Positions 5,550-6,949 of a DNA stretch of 6,949 bases are shown here, in pieces (positions within the stretch are counted from its first letter, which is position 1; each line of letters opens with the position of its first letter). Origin of the DNA: Promethearchaeota archaeon (lineage in GTDB: Archaea > Asgardarchaeota > Lokiarchaeia > Sigynarchaeales > SOKP01); NCBI GenBank assembly GCA_016839845.1, contig JAEOTL010000120.1, forward strand, positions 1-6,949, written 5' to 3'. Below the pieces are notes generated by a model. That model made no database searches. It worked only from the letters and a program-made list of their open reading frames with translations, and was not told the DNA's origin. Position numbers and translations under genes: made by a program.

Positions 5550-6949
5550 TTGTCTAAAACGGATATCAGTGAAAGGGAAGAGAAAGAAAATAATGATAAA
5601 ACGAAGTTAGATAAGAAGAATATAATAAAGGCTATAATCTTAAGCATTTTCGACGATAGGGGTCCTGTTCCGAAAATAGTATGGCCTAATGATATGGATG
5701 AGAAATCGGGACTTCTAATTGCAATGAAAACAATTAGCTTGCTTATGGGAGATTCAGTATATCAAGATTCTCAAGGTACTGATGTAGAAGTTAATTATTT
5801 TGGGATATTACCATTTCCTGATTTAAAATTAAATGGATTAACATATTTTTTTCTTATTCCTGATGAAACCGCTCGTGGACAAGCTTTAGCTTCCACAATC
5901 ACCGTGCTAATAAATGAAGACGATAAAGTCTTTTTTTATGAAAACATGAAATATCTTCGGGTTATTATTGATAAGGCTGCACGTCAGATACAGGCTACTA
6001 AAGATGTTTCCGAACGGAAAATAATTATGGAAAATATTAGAAATGAATTATTTGAGTTTACTAGCGAGCTTAGAGATCCTCTCTCTCCTCGTAGACAGCT
6101 TAAAATTCTACTTACTGGGTTAGATAAGGCAGGAAAGTCGAGTTTTTTATTAGGAATTAGAAAAAAATATTCAGAAATTATTAAAGCATTACCTACAAAG
6201 GGAGTTGAGAGAACTGAAGAAAACCTTTTTGTTGAAACAAACTCAATTATTTCAATTTGGGATTTAGGTGGCCAAAAAAAGTATCGAGAAAAGTTCTTTG
6301 AACAGAGCAAAGTATACCTTTATAACATTGATTTACTCTTCTTCTTTATTGATATCCAAGACTTAGATAGGATTAATGAAGCATTAGATCTTTTTAAAAA
6401 TATAGTAAAGTCCCTCATCGATATAGATGAATTTCCTCCAATTGTAATATGCCTGAATAAATTTGATCCAGATCTTAAGGGATCAAAGGAGATTTTTAAA
6501 AATTTGGAGTTGATTGCGAATGCAACAGAAAAACATTCTTCTCGATTTCTTATTAAAATATTTCAAACTAGCATATTTGACCATTGGAGTCTTATTACGG
6601 CTTATTCTTATGGCTTATCTCAGCTTAGTCCGAATAGGGAACTTTTTAGAAATCAACTTAAAGTTTTTGCAACCAAAACAAATTCTGACGCAATCCTATT
6701 ATTAAATGAGAATGGAATCATCTTATCGAGTTTTTCAACATCAGAAATTTCGGGGAAAGTGTTCGAGATTTCTGCCCCTCACTTTCAAACATTATACAAA
6801 ACCTTTAAAGAATTTAAACTATTAAAAAAAGATTTTCTAGTATCATCTGGAATTGCTGACGAGTCGAAAAAAGTAATATTTAAGAAAATTGAAGTTGAGA
6901 AATACGATTTATATCTATTACTTTTTATGGAAAAATCTCTTGAGATTCA
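5550..6949 (+). CDS. Longin - Rag/Arf-type small GTPase - roadblock protein (3' end outside the window)
   Basis: From TTG at 5550 the frame is open for 466 codons to the window edge, with no stop. After a charged N-terminal tail (1-22), residues about 24-148 resemble a longin-like domain of the type seen in Asgard proteins (ILSIFDDRGPVPKIVWP, YFGILPFP, then YFFLIPDE). A linker helix (150-180) leads to a small GTPase domain (183-350) with all G motifs: P-loop GLDKAGKS (190-197), switch I LPTKG with T216, WDLGGQ (237-242) with the catalytic-type Gln at 242, NKFD (303-306), and TSIFD (340-344). PT-G and WDLGGQ are Arf-like, while TSIFD and the C-terminal extension recall RagA/Gtr1. Residues about 365-466 look like a roadblock/longin-type C-terminal domain (DAILLLNENGIILSSF, then a FKEFK helix, and strands VIFKKIEV and YDLYLLLFME). 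It should bind and hydrolyse GTP; upstream signals and partners are unknown. The roadblock protein at 498-1493 is a candidate partner. A lipid-modification or CAAX tail cannot be assessed because the end is missing. Confidence 0.88.
   Translation, partial: MSKTDISEREEKENNDKTKLDKKNIIKAIILSIFDDRGPVPKIVWPNDMDEKSGLLIAMKTISLLMGDSVYQDSQGTDVEVNYFGILPFPDLKLNGLTYFFLIPDETARGQALASTITVLINEDDKVFFYENMKYLRVIIDKAARQIQATKDVSERKIIMENIRNELFEFTSELRDPLSPRRQLKILLTGLDKAGKSSFLLGIRKKYSEIIKALPTKGVERTEENLFVETNSIISIWDLGGQKKYREKFFEQSKVYLYNIDLLFFFIDIQDLDRINEALDLFKNIVKSLIDIDEFPPIVICLNKFDPDLKGSKEIFKNLELIANATEKHSSRFLIKIFQTSIFDHWSLITAYSYGLSQLSPNRELFRNQLKVFATKTNSDAILLLNENGIILSSFSTSEISGKVFEISAPHFQTLYKTFKEFKLLKKDFLVSSGIADESKKVIFKKIEVEKYDLYLLLFMEKSLEI

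Noticed and set aside
5984..6310. Antisense open frame of 108 codons over the GTPase P-loop region
   Set aside because: It is a mirror of the GTPase coding sequence; the plus strand encodes the P-loop and WDLGGQ motifs there.
6514..6705. Small plus-strand open frame within the GTPase region
   Set aside because: It is out of frame with the continuous 466-codon GTPase frame that carries the NKFD and TSIFD motifs, so it is an overlapping chance frame.
1..6949. tRNA or rRNA genes, CRISPR arrays, insertion sequences
   Set aside because: No cloverleaf-like GC-rich segments, regularly spaced repeats, transposase motifs or terminal inverted repeats were seen.

Overview
The window looks like chromosome from an Asgard (Promethearchaeota) archaeon. 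The evidence is a strongly AT-rich sequence with lysine- and isoleucine-rich proteins, archaeal TATA-like elements upstream of several genes, and a eukaryote-like set of proteins: a zinc-ribbon protein with a roadblock/LC7 domain, and a Rag/Arf-type small GTPase carrying an N-terminal longin-like domain. The lineage within Asgard cannot be told from this window, and the assignment is by pattern recognition, without any search.

Layout, left to right. (1) 1-273: 3' end of a plus-strand gene that enters from the left; its last residues resemble the end of a roadblock/longin-type domain. (2) 498-1493: a zinc ribbon, a long charged linker and a C-terminal roadblock domain; the reading frame suggests a non-AUG start. 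(3) 1619-2554: a CPBP/Abi-family (Rce1-like) intramembrane metalloprotease, followed by a run of 17 T. (4) 2570-3421, minus strand, convergent with the protease: a PD-(D/E)XK nuclease-fold protein. (5) 3582-5390: an archaeal-type anaerobic ribonucleotide reductase (NrdD) homologue with an ATP-cone. It lacks the thiyl-radical cysteine region and stops just before the zinc-binding and glycyl-radical segment, so it is probably a non-catalytic paralogue. (6) 5550 to the right edge: a three-part longin - small GTPase - roadblock (Rag/Gtr-like) protein that runs off the window. It starts with TTG and has no stop in view.

The genes do not look like one operon. Spacers are 125-224 bp except at the convergent junction, and most genes have their own TATA-like element. 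The shared theme is small-GTPase signalling: a roadblock protein and a Rag-like GTPase lie within 4 kb, and a third possible roadblock-type terminus sits at the left edge. In eukaryotes roadblock/longin folds build the scaffolds and regulators of Rag GTPases, so a functional link is plausible but unproven. The protease, the nuclease-fold protein and the NrdD-like protein between them may be unrelated neighbours.

The two most unusual items are the apparently radical-less NrdD homologue that keeps its ATP-cone, and the longin-GTPase-roadblock architecture. No RNA genes, CRISPR arrays, insertion sequences or attachment sites were seen. No gene-free stretch exceeds 300 bases.
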